Part shown: positions 14,489 through 26,073 of the stretch, in pieces | Layout: the number at the start of each line of letters is the position of its first letter | How positions within the stretch are numbered: position 1 is the stretch's first letter | Source of the DNA: Artemisia argyi | Lineage: Eukaryota > Streptophyta > Magnoliopsida > Asterales > Asteraceae | Assembly (NCBI GenBank): GCA_030686995.1 | Contig: CM060685.1 | Coordinates: forward strand, 128,799,823 to 128,863,822 | Length of the DNA: 64,000 nucleotides | Reading direction: 5' to 3' | The notes under the pieces: generated by a model | Told to the model about the DNA's origin: nothing | The model's database searches: none | What the model saw: only the letters and a program-made list of their open reading frames with translations | Translations under genes and position numbers: made by a program

Positions 14489-17400
14489 TGTAACACCCCC
14501 AATTCGTGATGCAGCGGAATTCAACTTGGGTGTTACTCGACGGCACAACAGTCATAATAATAGAAAACGATCTCTAACCGAGTCGTATTAAAAAGATTTA
14601 TCATTCAAATTATATAAATATCAGAGGTTACAAAATGAGGTCCCAATTGGTTCCATGTTTACAAATCACATTAAGTGAGTTTTCGAATGATAATAAAATT
14701 TATAGCCCTCTTGAGTATCCGTGCCCTTCCGTGCCATCCTTGATCGTCATGAACCTGAAATACATGCTTGAGAGGTCAACACAAAGGTTGAGTGATATTC
14801 ATAGAGTTTGTTTAATGTTTGAACACAATATGTTGGTAGTGTGAGCTATAGACTCACACCAATGTTTGGAAAACAAAATAGTTATTATCATTACTAAGCT
14901 TATGACACCAAAACGTTAACGTGTACCAATATCGATCGGCAGATTTATCCCGGTAGGTACTTTGCTGTCATACCCATGTCTCAAATATTAATGCATTTGT
15001 ATGAATTTAGTCAATACAAATGGGATTCGTCAATCCCAATAGGCCTATTCACAATATTCGCGCTCACTATTGCTAGTGATTAAATGGTTCATAATAAGGG
15101 ATCTCGGTTTAGCAAGGCTGGTACTTAGTGATAATAAAACGATCAGGTAAGCATACAATTTTAAAGCATTATGTTCGGTTAAAATAGCATGTATTCCCCC
15201 AAGGGTTTGTAAAACAATTAAGTAATGGAAAGTGGGGCTATGAACTGACCTTAAGTTATGTAGTGAGTAGTGAATGTGATGGTCGAATCGCGAAGGTTTC
15301 TACGAGCAACCTATAAGAGAATGTTGCGACTTAGGATCGGAGTAAAGAATATGAATAAGTGCCTATATATATCTTGCATCTAGTCCATGATGTGGTATGA
15401 TGTATATTGTAAGTCTTTGAAAGAAAAGATTCATGAAACATGTATGTTTTATATATCGTTTACTACCGTTCGGGCCGACATAATTCAGAAGTCATGTTAG
15501 TAAGCGTTCGAGGAGCCAGGACACTTTAATTCGTAAATCCACAACTCATCTCGACGGCTTACATAATGAACTCCTCACATGAGGCTCCCTACTATTGTAG
15601 TAGTTGATAAAATATATAGATATAAGTTTCGATCCGAAAAGTTACATGTCCGATATTTGAATAAACTTAGGAAAGTTTATTCTTACATGAAGATTGTTAT
15701 TAGGGTAAGTTTCATAAGTCTTGTATGACCATTTTTCTTTGTATTATCTCATGGTTCTTTTAAGTGAAGTAGATCCAAATTGTTTGTTCAAGTTATCGCC
15801 AATTCCTTGTTTCATGTTTACGCCTAAGTAAGCTTGTATGGTCATTTAGTCATGGCCTTGCCATGACCTTTGGTCCTTGTTCAATGGTCATGAGACTCAA
15901 CCTTGGCTCTAGCCATGGTTGTGGTCTTGATTATAGGTCATAAGACCTCTTGTTCCTTTTAAAACATAACCAATATATAGTGACTTATATATATATATAT
16001 GTAAATAGCTGTTAAGAAACTGAGAAATATCTCACTCGTTATTGATTTTCTGGAGACGTGCTCCTGAGTTTTTGAAGAAAACGTGATTCCGGACAACTTT
16101 CGTGTTTTAACTTTTCATGAAACGGACCAGAAATGCCTCTTTTTGCGTGTTTAAAGTTTCTGTAACAGAAAGTTTTGGCAGCTTTGCCGCAAAGTTTTGG
16201 TAACTTCAAATGGTCATAACTTTTGACTCGTATACTCGTTTTAGGTGGTTCAAATTGCTACCGTTTCCTTGTTAGGTCCTCTACTATAATATGTAATGAT
16301 CCAATATCATATTTTTACCATTTTGATCAGGTCTTACCAAGAAAGTCACTAGAGTACTTGTTTTAATAACTTATGTTAACAATCATTTTCAATAACATGT
16401 TTTACTCATTTTTATACATCATGGACATGCATACAAGACATAATATAGCAAGAATAATATGTAAATAACATGAACATGATTATTTAACAAGAAGCATGTT
16501 AGGGTTTGGCTTACAACTTTTGGCTTTCAAATAAAGAAAGGAAGTAACTAGTAAGGATAGGACTTTGATAGACTTGCTTCAACCCACTTCACTTCATGCA
16601 ATCTTTCTACTCTTGTAATCTTGAAAAATGGATGATGAAGGTTGAGGTGACTTGAGTGGATTCAAACTCAAGAGAAATCACCAAGTATATGAGGTTATGG
16701 AAGTGTTTTGATAACCTAAAAACCAAACTAGGGTTTCTATCTTGAACTTGCTCTTGAATCTTGCATAAAATTGGAAGAGAATTAGCTAAGTGTGAGGTGA
16801 TGGGGGTTGTGATTGTGGCGTACAAATGAGAGGGGGATGGGGCTTTTATATGAGCTTGAGGAGGTTACTTTCAAAGACTTGTCAAAGCTTCTCAAGTAAG
16901 CTTGTACACATGCCACCATCTTAAGCCCTTAAGCATAAGATTAAGCCACATATGGGATGACTCCCCCCTCTTTAGGCGGTTTGGAAAGGATAAGGGGATG
17001 ACTTGGTCATAGCTTGATATTATCCAAGATATTGGATGAGTTTTGACTCCGGGAAATGCCAACCGTAAATGATTAGGCCTCAAAACGTAAAACCGGGTGT
17101 CGTAAAATTATGGAACTTGAAAGTATTGTTAAACATGTCCATATGTTCCATAATAAAATATAAAATGAGTGGTAGGTTCCATTTGGGTGGTAAAACCCTG
17201 CTAAAACTGGAAACACGGGTCTAAAACGCGTAATACGTAAAACGTACGAATATTGCGTAAAATTGAGAAAAGTAAGATGTTACTTTTCTAATAGGATATA
17301 AATGATTTAAAAAGACTTATAAAGTCTAGACTGGGCTCAGTCTAGTGTCGGTTGGTATTAAATGTCTTTTAGACATCAAACCGTAAGCCTAAAAATCAAG

Positions 17401-17940
17401 GAATGACTTATAAAATCAAGGGATGATTTTTGGTCAAAGGAGGAGGGAAAAATATGTTGACTTATTCTAATAAGTTGAAAACTCAAATCTTATTAGAAAC
17501 GCGGTGCAGGTATAGGCTAAGGTTACGACTGAGTAAAAACACTTAAAACTGAAAATTCCAGTTATTCACGGCCGAGGTTTATTTTTGGTCATGTTTTTCT
17601 CAGTCATGATTTATTCTCAAATAAATCATGAGTGTGTCAAACATTTTTCCGATGCGGGGTCACTTAACGCGGTCGAGTTTCGTTGTGCGTAGAATTTCTG
17701 AATGACGTTTTACCCTAAAACGTGTAATTCCTTAATAACTTTCACGAAAATGATCTGACGAATGTCAAACATTTAATTTGCCATGGAAATGATTTATCAC
17801 TCGAGAATATCAAATAAAAATCAACTTTCGGGAAAATTTCGGTAAAAATAAATAGTAAAAATGAATAGTAAAATGAATAGTAAAAGTGAATAGTAATTTT
17901 TCCGGGAATAATAATTAACCTGAAATTGCGAATTGTTACA
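14489..17940 (-). repeat. 5' LTR
   Basis: 3452 bp, matching 6296-9810 almost base for base. It differs by a short TA tract and by an extra run of AAATGAATAGTAA-type repeats near 17837-17880. Open frames inside (e.g. 14635-14844) occur in both LTRs and are not regarded as genes. Confidence 0.95.
16843..16850 (-). promoter_or_regulatory. Putative TATA box of the 5' LTR
   Basis: The minus strand reads TATAAAAG followed by CCCC, in the middle of the LTR and about 2.35 kb from its 3' edge; the same text is in the other LTR near 8749-8756. Confidence 0.5.
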
Positions 17941-19990
17941 ACCTAGCACCCTAGTACCTTATGCACCTACTAGACATAACCAAGCAAGAACCTAGGTAGC
18001 ATACAAGTAGGTGGATCACCTACTTGTAACCACCTTAGGGCCGCGGCAACACCACCACCACAAACACTCTATACCGCCCCCTGGCTACACCTAGCCACCC
18101 TTAGTCACCATAATAGCCCTTAAGAGTCACCACTAGCTGTGGTTATTCACCTCCCCCCTGACACCACACCCTCCATTTCTTGCTCACCACTCAAATCGAA
18201 CCCTATAAATAGCTCAACATCCCCACCCATTCAAAACCACACCTCCTCTCTTATTTACCTCACACATTTTGATCCTAGTAGTAGTACACAAGCCCTAGTA
18301 AGCCTAAGAGTTGAGCTAGCTAAGCCTTAGACCCTTGTCGAGTCCCATTTCCATCGAGAAAACCCTAAACCCTAGCTAAGCCCTCGTTAAGCCTCCCCTT
18401 GATCAAGTAAGCCTTTATACTTGTTCTAATGACTTTAGTACTGACCTAGGATAGATATAAGATACCTTAGATCACCTAGGAACCCTTACCTAAGCCTTGC
18501 TCATTTTCCTTTGCTCGTTTTCTTTTTGAAACCCTAATATGGATCGAATTGAAGTTTTCATGCTATAATGCCTTATTATAAGTTATAAGCTAGTTTAGGA
18601 TACTTTAATAAGCTCATATTAGTTAAACATAAGCTTAGGAAACTCTTTGTTTCATAAAAATATAGTTTGCATGAAAAAAGGACTAGGTTTGCAAATATTT
18701 CCATGCATAGGGGTATGGCCACTTTCTGAAAATATTAAGTCTAGGGATTGTGTTTGACATTTCTTAGAAATATTAGGTTTAAGGATCTATTTTTCAAAGT
18801 TGTATAACCTAAGGATTAAACTTTATATAGTTATAAACATTTAGGACTAGATTTGCAAAAGTTATAAAGTTAAGGGTATAAATGGTAAATTTGAAAACTA
18901 ATAAGTCTAAGTTATAGGGACTAAATTTGTAAATACTTAAACTTGAAGGGTATAAAGTAAACTATTTTTATAAATATAAAAACCTATATTTTTACTTAAC
19001 AACATAACACAATACTAGGGAGCTTCATATGAGGGGTTTCATTTGGGTATTCATTTTGACAAGTTTGATGAGTTTATGAATTAAAGTGCATTGGCTCCTC
19101 AAACGTTTACTACATGACATTTGAATTATGATGGCCCGAACGGTGTTATGTTATATCTAAAATCTAATAACAACATAACACAATACTAGGGAGCTTCATG
19201 TGAAGGGTTTTATTACCTCTGAATTATGATGGCCCGAACGGTGTTATGTTATATATAAATTTAGGAAACGTAAGAGTGATCACTTAAGAAACCTAAATAG
19301 AAAAGCTTAGGACATGACACACACACACACTTACACTACCCCCAGGATACGTGAGTCAGCTGTCTAAAACTTCTATCCCACTTACGTAAAGCCCAGGTGA
19401 GTTTTCATAGCCTCACTTTTTAAATGCTTTACAAACCCTGTGAGGGGGATACATGCTTTAAACCGAATATAAATCTTTTTCTTTGGTTATTGCACGAGTA
19501 CCTTCTATGCCATCATTACATTACATCCAAATTTCATGAACCATAATCACTTGCGAGTGATCGCGAGAATAGTGAATAGATCTATTTGGAGTTTGACAAC
19601 TCCCGTTGGTTTGCCCCTGTCGGGTACCAATAAGCACTATATTTGAAAACACCCTAAAGGATTAACCTTGGCAAGTTAATCCTTATTGCATCCCGTCATG
19701 CAAGGGTCTGTAGTGCCCCATGACCTGTACATGTTAACGTGCGGTGTCATGAGCTTAGTGCAATAATACTCTTTCATTACTCTTTCCACAACTAGGGTTT
19801 CAGCTGAACCATGTGGAACTTGTATTCACCCCATATCTACTTAAACCTATGAATCTCACTCAACCCTAGTGTTGACCTTTAAGCATGTTGAAAGTCAAAG
19901 ATTATAAACGGGTCACTTGTGAACCCGTGAGTCAAAGATTATAAAGGTTGCATTATTAGTAAGCCAAGCTATGTGGTGTTTGTATTGAAC
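17941..19990 (+). mobile_element. Older diverged LTR of the same family (insertion host)
   Basis: Segments at 19020-19260 and 19385-19900 match, in the opposite orientation, recognisable text of the young LTR. Examples are GGCTCCTC followed by TTATGATGGCCCGAACGG, the CCTCACTTT...GGGATACATGCTTTAAACCGAA stretch, and the TTAACGTG...GTGTCATGAGCTTAG stretch. So this is an old copy of the family reading on the plus strand. A TATAAATA box at 18204-18211 may be its promoter. A tandem duplication (171-bp shift, second copy shortened) lies at 19001-19250. Outer ends are not resolved. Confidence 0.65.
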
Positions 19991-20107
19991 TTAATTGACT
20001 TAACATAGAAAAAATTAAATTCAGAAGTCATATAAAAGTTGTTTGTTTATAACTTAATAAAAAAAGATGACCGAAAATACAAACAGATAAAATAGAAGTT
20101 CTTCATA

Positions 20108-20354
20108 TGGGTCCGCTTGGTTCAAAGTGGGGAAAAGTAAAGGTAATGGGAAAGGGAAAGGGAATGCAAAGGATTGAGTGAGGTGGGTAATCAATACCTT
20201 ACCCCTCAATTTATTCTATAATGTTGATTACCCACTACGGGGTAATCAATACTTTTGCACACCCCTAACCAAACACCTGATTTGAGTAAGGTGGGCCCTT
20301 TTGAATTCCTTACCCATTCCCCACCCCCCTTAACCCCTTACCAAGCACCCCCTA
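20108..20354. mobile_element. MITE with CGCTTGGT/ACCAAGC ends
   Basis: The left end GGGTCCGCTTGGTTC pairs imperfectly with the right end TTACCAAGCACCCCCT. The interior is symmetrical (GGGTAATCAATACC against GGGGTAATCAATAC). This resembles hAT or PIF MITEs. I could not define a target-site duplication. Confidence 0.5.
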
Positions 20355-20869
20355 AGTCATCTCTAGTTTAAACACGATTTAATAAAAAAATTGTAAACAA
20401 ACCAGTCTTGTTTGCCAACGGATACTACCATATACATTTCTTGCATAATGTTTGTATACTCTGATATAGTATCTTCAAATTCAGTTTAAACAAATTACTG
20501 AATATTTAAGGAGGCAATAATCAAGCTTGACACTATCACAACCACTTATGTTTATGGGCCAACTATCTTGGTATTCCTTGTATCGCATACGGATAAAAAT
20601 CCATCTTGGAAACATGAAGACTCGAACATTATCACACACTGTAATAAAACATAACGATCCACAAAAGAAACACAATGCATATATCCGAACATTATTTTGC
20701 ATATGAGTGCTCTTGTTTTAAAGCGATCATGGATTGAACACATCATCTGCTAAGTTACCTCGCTCATTTCGTGTAGACAATGAGTTGAATTTCATGTTCT
20801 AATATAATACGTAGACTATTTAACATCCCAAATATATCAAGGGAAATCTAACAACACATAAACATAAAG

Positions 20870-22953
20870 TTAAATGATAGGTATGGGTGAGTTGAGTTGA
20901 CATGATCGGATAAGCTCAGTATCAGGCAAATTTAGAGCCGGAAGTGAGAAATGACTTTGGGTCGAGCTTCCTTTTCTAATCTCTTTCATTGTCATCAATG
21001 CTGCAATGGTGTTTCTAAATATCCCTTCTCCTACCATTGTGATCGCCGCTTCTTTCATCTCCCCTGCCACTACCACCGTTGGAAAAAGCTCATCAATGAT
21101 GGTTTCACATTCTTTTACGAGCTTTGAAATGAGCTCCGTGGTAAAGAAAGGTTGCTCCAAGACCTTCTGTATGAATGGCAAACGTAATAACCCTCCAGTT
21201 CGCTTGTCGTATTTCTTTAGAATCTTTGCCATTCCTGTACCAAAAAATTTTATATTATTCGTGTTAGTTAATTAATTCAAACCATGAAAAGGTAAAATAC
21301 CTAGAAGGCCAGAACTATTAGACAACAAAAACTTGTCAAATATTGACCTTTTTTTTGTTTGTTTGTTTGATTTACTAGTATGACTGATGTTGCTATAGTT
21401 GACTTTTTGATTTACCAGTATAATTGATGTTGCTATAGTTGATTAAAAGCACCATTTCACCATGGAAGTCAACAATATCTTTTCTGATTTTTGCCATCTC
21501 TTCTTCATGCTCTCCTTCTGATAATGGTTCACTCTTGTTCACCCTCTTTATTCTTTGCTGCAATTCCTAAACATTAAAAAAGATTTATATATAAGTAAAC
21601 CGACAAACTCGCTTTTCAAAGGCACGTGTTGTTGACTAAGTTATGTTAACCGTTTTTGAAGCATCAATTGACTAGGAAATAAAGGGTTCAATATGTGACT
21701 ATTGTTTTTAATACAGTGATACAAGACAACCCATTTATCAAGTGATGGGTCAAATTTTTGTCACTTAAATACAACGTTTTAAAACCTGGGTCGACCCGGC
21801 CGGTCGAACCGGTCGGACCGGAACCCGGTCAAAAAACGGGTTGTTTTGACCCGGGTTTCTAAAACCGGGTCAACCGGTGTGACCCGCCGGGTTTTGAGTG
21901 ACCCGGGTTGACCCGGGTTTTGAAACCCGGCCGGGTTTGGATTTTCTCAAAATTTTTTTTTTTTTTTTTAAATTTAAATTTTGATTTTTTTTTTAATTTA
22001 TTTGTCATTATTAAGGTGCTATTTTTGTTTGATATGACTTTCTTATAGTGTTTATTCACTCATATTTGTGCGTAAAATCGATTTTTGGAAATGTGCGTAA
22101 AACCGGGTCTAACCGGGTTGACCCGGTGACCCGGTAACTCGGCCGGGTCGATCCCAAACCCGGGTTTCAAAACATTGCTTAAATATGCGACACAGGACGA
22201 GTATGTTAATCAGCAAAGTGATCGTGTTGCCATGCTACGAGACAGGATTCATCTTAATCGATGCACCATATTCAACTCAAATTTCTAGCTAATCCGCATA
22301 CGAGACAAAAAAGAGCCTATGATTTCTCCCTGACAGGCAAAGTATCTTTCGTTTTTTTAAGTTGAGCTTTGAGTTAGTATACATGAAGTTTTGGAACTGC
22401 TTATTACAATTTACTTACTCCTTAAAATACGTAGATATTGCCTATATCCCTCTATAAGTTAACTTCACTTTTTGTATGATGGTTTTTTGTTAGCTATAAA
22501 TTTATAATCAGTTAGCTATAAATTTATAAAACATTTAATTGGTAGTACAGGAGTACAATATGGTTGTATCCATATGGACACTTTGTATATATAAAGTTAA
22601 ATACTTACGAAAATATTATTAAATTGAAAAGAACAATAAAGTCTTTTTCAATGAAAAATGATCCTGAACTTATATATAGCAGATAACAAATATAACATGA
22701 TCACAAACAAATGAAAACTAAAACTTACCTTATGACGAATAATGAAATCCTCTTCTTGTTCCATGAAAAACATGTTAAATTTCTCGATCTCATTGTTCAA
22801 AAGATACACAAACTCGTCTTCGGATTTCCCATACTCCAACGACGAAGATATCAACCTAACAAGCTTCTTCAAGTCCTTGTAATTCAAATACATATCGCGC
22901 CAGCCCGGCAAAGTTTCTTGAACATGTTGCTTCAATCTTTTGCCAAATTTCAT
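20870..22953 (-). CDS. SPX-domain protein (SPX1-4 type)
   Basis: Three exons join in phase: 22953-22729, 21566-21416 and 21234-20870, giving about 246 residues, the usual size of SPX-only proteins. It starts MKFGKRLKQHVQETLPGW, has the YKDLKKLVRLI core near residues 25-35, and carries the second SPX block TGMAKILKKYDKRTGGLLRLPF after exon 2. The lysines of KKYDKRTG belong to the inositol-pyrophosphate-binding surface known in the family. SPX-only proteins bind PHR transcription factors when phosphate is sufficient and so repress the starvation response; nuclear or cytosolic. Two P1BS sites upstream suggest induction by PHR under low phosphate. Intron 1 carries a hAT MITE. Closest to SPX3-like proteins by eye. 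Confidence 0.93.
21371..21450. repeat. 40-bp tandem duplication across an exon-intron junction
   Basis: TTTACTAGTATGACTGATGT (from 21371) and TTTACCAGTATAATTGATGT (from 21411) begin two similar 40-bp copies. The second contains the end of SPX exon 2 and its donor; the first is a decayed copy inside intron 2, including a second donor-like TAGTAAAT. Confidence 0.8.
21772..22177. mobile_element. hAT-type MITE in SPX intron 1
   Basis: The ends CAACGTTTTAAAACCTGGG and CCCGGGTTTCAAAACATTG are inverted repeats, flanked by the 8-bp duplication CTTAAATA (21764-21771, 22178-22185). The interior is full of ACCCGG/CCGGGT words. The same family occurs at 35023-35166. Confidence 0.88.
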
Positions 22954-23110
22954 TCCTACTTTTCTTAAAAAAGTAAAAACTAAAATATGGGTATTGCTAG
23001 GTTGCTCAAATGCTAATATACCCACATCACAAAAACCAAAATTTGTTTTGAACAAAAAATGAAATGTGTGAGATTTTATTAGCAAGAAAGGGTTTTAGAA
23101 TATCTAAAGA

Positions 23111-23118
23111 GCATATGC
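23111..23118. promoter_or_regulatory. P1BS (PHR1-binding) motif, proximal
   Basis: GCATATGC fits the palindromic P1BS consensus GNATATNC and lies 158 bp upstream of the SPX start codon. Family knowledge: SPX genes are direct PHR1 targets. Confidence 0.65.
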
Positions 23119-23186
23119 TTGGCGTGAATGAAGTGGCAGTTAGAAAAAAAGGTACGAATTAAGTCTTTGATGCAAGAGAATTCTTG

Positions 23187-23194
23187 GCATATTC
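23187..23194. promoter_or_regulatory. P1BS motif, distal
   Basis: GCATATTC also fits GNATATNC on both strands, 76 bp from the first. A pair so close to the start codon supports phosphate-starvation control. Confidence 0.6.
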
Positions 23195-23560
23195 CATTTC
23201 TAATACTCATGCTTTAGACCAACATTGAGTAACATCACTCTTTTTTGGTAATTAAATAATACTTTGATAAGATTATCCTTTTTCTTATATGGTATGTCTA
23301 ATGTGTAATTCCAAACTTTCCATCCTGTTAATGATAGTATGATATGCACCGTTCATTTAAAATATATTATGTTAACCTAAAAAGAAGCATGTCGAACAAA
23401 ATTTACTAATATGCTTAGTTCTGATTCTTGACGTCGCTTATTCTTCAGTAAAGTTAATCGTATAATTTTTATCAACGATATTTTTTTAGAGTCAACTAAC
23501 AATATCACAATATTTGCAATATTTACACGATTGTTCCGGCCTTTCGGGTCAAAACTATTA

Positions 23561-23814
23561 CTCCCTCCGTTCCAAAATTATTGTCCAGTTTGAATTTTCA
23601 AAGTTAAACTGGTTCAACTTTAATCATAAATATATATTTTTTATTATATAATACTTGATGAAAAATTATACCATTGAAAATTACACTTAAAACATAATCC
23701 ATTTATATATTTTGCATCAAATATTATATAACACTCACAAAAATATTTAAGGTCAAAGTTAAAGAAGAAAGACTAAAAAATTAATAGTGGACAATAAATT
23801 TGAGACGGAGGGAG
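23561..23814. mobile_element. Stowaway-type (Tc1/mariner) MITE
   Basis: The 254-bp element starts CTCCCTCCGTTCC and ends GGACGGAG-like text (GAGACGGAGGGAG). It is flanked by TA dinucleotides and has inverted copies of ATTATTGTCC near both ends. It is non-coding and AT-rich. Confidence 0.9.
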
Positions 23815-24883
23815 TAAAAGTTTTTGACGAAAAAAAGTTAAACTACAGAAGTCTTGTATTTCTTAACACTTTATATACTACTTATAATGCATGTATATTT
23901 TATTTAAACTAGAGGGAAGGGTTTGTATTTTAATTAGATATACTGGGGCTTAAAAACTAGCAAATGACATGTAAACGGCTTAAGCCATTACAAATGGGAT
24001 ATTTTTTATGTGTGAATTTAAAATGTAAAATGTTGAGACAGCGCTGATTTGATAAAGCAGAATGCCGCCACACTTTTCCCTCTTAAAATTCTTAATTTTC
24101 CATGGTACATATTTAATAGCAATTGATAAGCACACATTTACTTTTGATTGTATATTCATGTATCAATGAAAATACATGCAAAATATCTCACATATTTAAG
24201 AACGTTTACAAAAACATTGGTCCATTATTAAATCTTTTTATTTTTATTACATTTGTTTATTTTAAGGTACGTGAAGTTGTGAAATATTTATTTGGACTAG
24301 TATTCGAGGTTGATTGGTTTGGAGTAATTAGAGTGACGGGTGGTTTACATGACAAGCAAATCATGAAGAAGAGTGATACACAAGTGGCATGGTTGTAGCT
24401 GTTACCGTAGCTTTATTTATAGAGAAATATTATGGAAAGGGATAATTCTCACGAATCTCCGAAAATCTCCGATAGAAAAGGAAAATTAACATAAAATCAA
24501 AATCAAAATGAGACGTGGGAAAGCGTTCAACGAAACGCACCAAATAAAGGAACATTAATTTTCGTGTGAGGGATAATGCCAAACTATAACATACAAAATA
24601 TGTTTATGCTAGGAACCAAATAATATACCCATCTATTATGTTGGTGACACTCGTGACTGATATTGCATTATTTTTTCGGCTGACAACTCAGCTTTCTTTC
24701 TTCTCAACTTATATTCACCTCTCTCTTTACAGTTGTGACTTTTATTGCATCATTAAAAAAAAAAAAAAACCCATTTTTAACACAAACTTTAATTTTATTA
24801 ATAAAAACATAAACGTTACATAAACATAAATGCAAAACGATACGAAATTAAAACATTACAATACTAAATTTAAAACTTAAACT
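23815..24883. other. Intergenic sequence
   Basis: I see no convincing gene. Weakly inverted text GGGATAATTCTCACGAA (near 24438) and TTCGTGTGAGGGATAATGCC (near 24558) might be ends of a short degenerate MITE, without a target-site duplication I can define. Confidence 0.35.
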
Positions 24884-25522
24884 TCAATGATCCGGGTGAT
24901 CCCACAATGTTTCAACAACATCAGCGTCTTTGCGAAACTCATCGTACAAAAACTGGTCGATCACATATTTTCTGTCAACAGAGATATCTTTGCACTCTGT
25001 GTATCGTGTTCTCAGGCGTTGTTTGCGTAACTTTGTCAGCTCAAACTTCTTAATAACTTCGATTATTGTGGTCATGTTTGGCAACACCTTTTTGGAAGCG
25101 TTTAAGAGCGGTAAGCGACAAGCGTTCCAGTCTTAATGCTTGTTTGGCAACACTGCTGCTAGCGTTTAGCAACACCTTAAAAGCTTGCAATCTTAATGCT
25201 TCCTATAGAAGCTTTCCAATATACCGCTAGCGTTTTACTTTTAATATTACCAATTTACCCTTAAAAAATAACATTCATTCATAAGTATATGCCTTTTTTT
25301 GTAATTTTACATTTTATAATTACAATTACAGCTACGTTACCAAACACGTTTGTTAAACAAGCAACTAATGCTTACTGCTACAGCTTACTGCTTATTGCTA
25401 CTGCTTACTGCTACCTGTCGCCAAACATAGCCTGCATCTTGGCGTTCCTTGTCGTCTATGTCGACTTGCTTTTTGACATAGTTTTGAACATGTTTGACAG
25501 TGTGAGGAAGATTACAGGCCAT
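24884..25522 (-). pseudogene. Small intronless gene, apparently split by a MITE
   Basis: From ATG at 25522 the minus strand reads MACNLPHTVKHVQNYVKKQ, rich in charged residues, up to about 25430. After the MITE-like insert the frame resumes (TTIIEVIKKFELTKLRKQRL) and ends DVVETLWDHPDH with TGA at 24886-24884. Both halves have similar composition and orientation and point towards each other across an element with inverted ends. I infer one former gene of roughly 95-100 codons. No family is recognised; a transposon-derived C-terminus is possible. Confidence 0.4.
25074..25429. mobile_element. MITE with ATGTTTGGC ends
   Basis: The left end ATGTTTGGCAAC pairs with the right end GTCGCCAAACAT. The interior has internally repeated GCTTACTGCTA/TTGCTACTGC words. 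No clear target-site duplication. It resembles hAT MITEs with GTTTGGCAAC termini. Confidence 0.55.
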
Positions 25523-25860
25523 TTTTTGTGTTTGGTTTGTTGTTTGAATTATGTTTGAAATTGTGTGTTTGAAAGTGAGTTTGATATGGGTATTTATAAG
25601 ATGAAAGTGGTTAAAATTAAAAAATAAAAAATAAATAAATAAATAAAAAATAATAAAATTGAATGTGGGATTGTTTGAAACAAAATGTACAAAACTTTGT
25701 GTGTAAATATGGATCGTCTAGGCAACCGATTGTGTTTTTTTTTTGCCGGCAACCGATTTCACGAACACCACCCACAGTGGGGCAACCGATTTCCAATATG
25801 GGTCGTGTGTGCCTCACGATCGATTTACTCCGGTCCACTGTCACCAGCCTTAAGAAGTGT

Positions 25861-25861
<1 letters not shown>

Positions 25862-25908
<47 letters not shown>

Positions 25909-26073
25909 CTTTGTTTTTTAACTTTAACATTAAATATTTTTGTTATATTATATAATATTTGATGAAAATTATACAATTATAAATATATTTAAAACTCAAT
26001 TCATTTATATATTTTGTATCAATTATTATATAATACAAAAGAATAGTAAACTGAACAATTATTATAGGGCAGA
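25862..26073. mobile_element. Decayed Stowaway-like MITE with poly(T) at its left end
   Basis: The right part (TTATATTATATAATATTTGATGAAAATTATAC ordering, ending GAACAATTATTATAGGGCAG then AAGGAGTA) parallels the interior and right end of the 23561-23814 element. The left terminus is replaced by an uninterrupted T run at 25863-25904. Confidence 0.5.
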
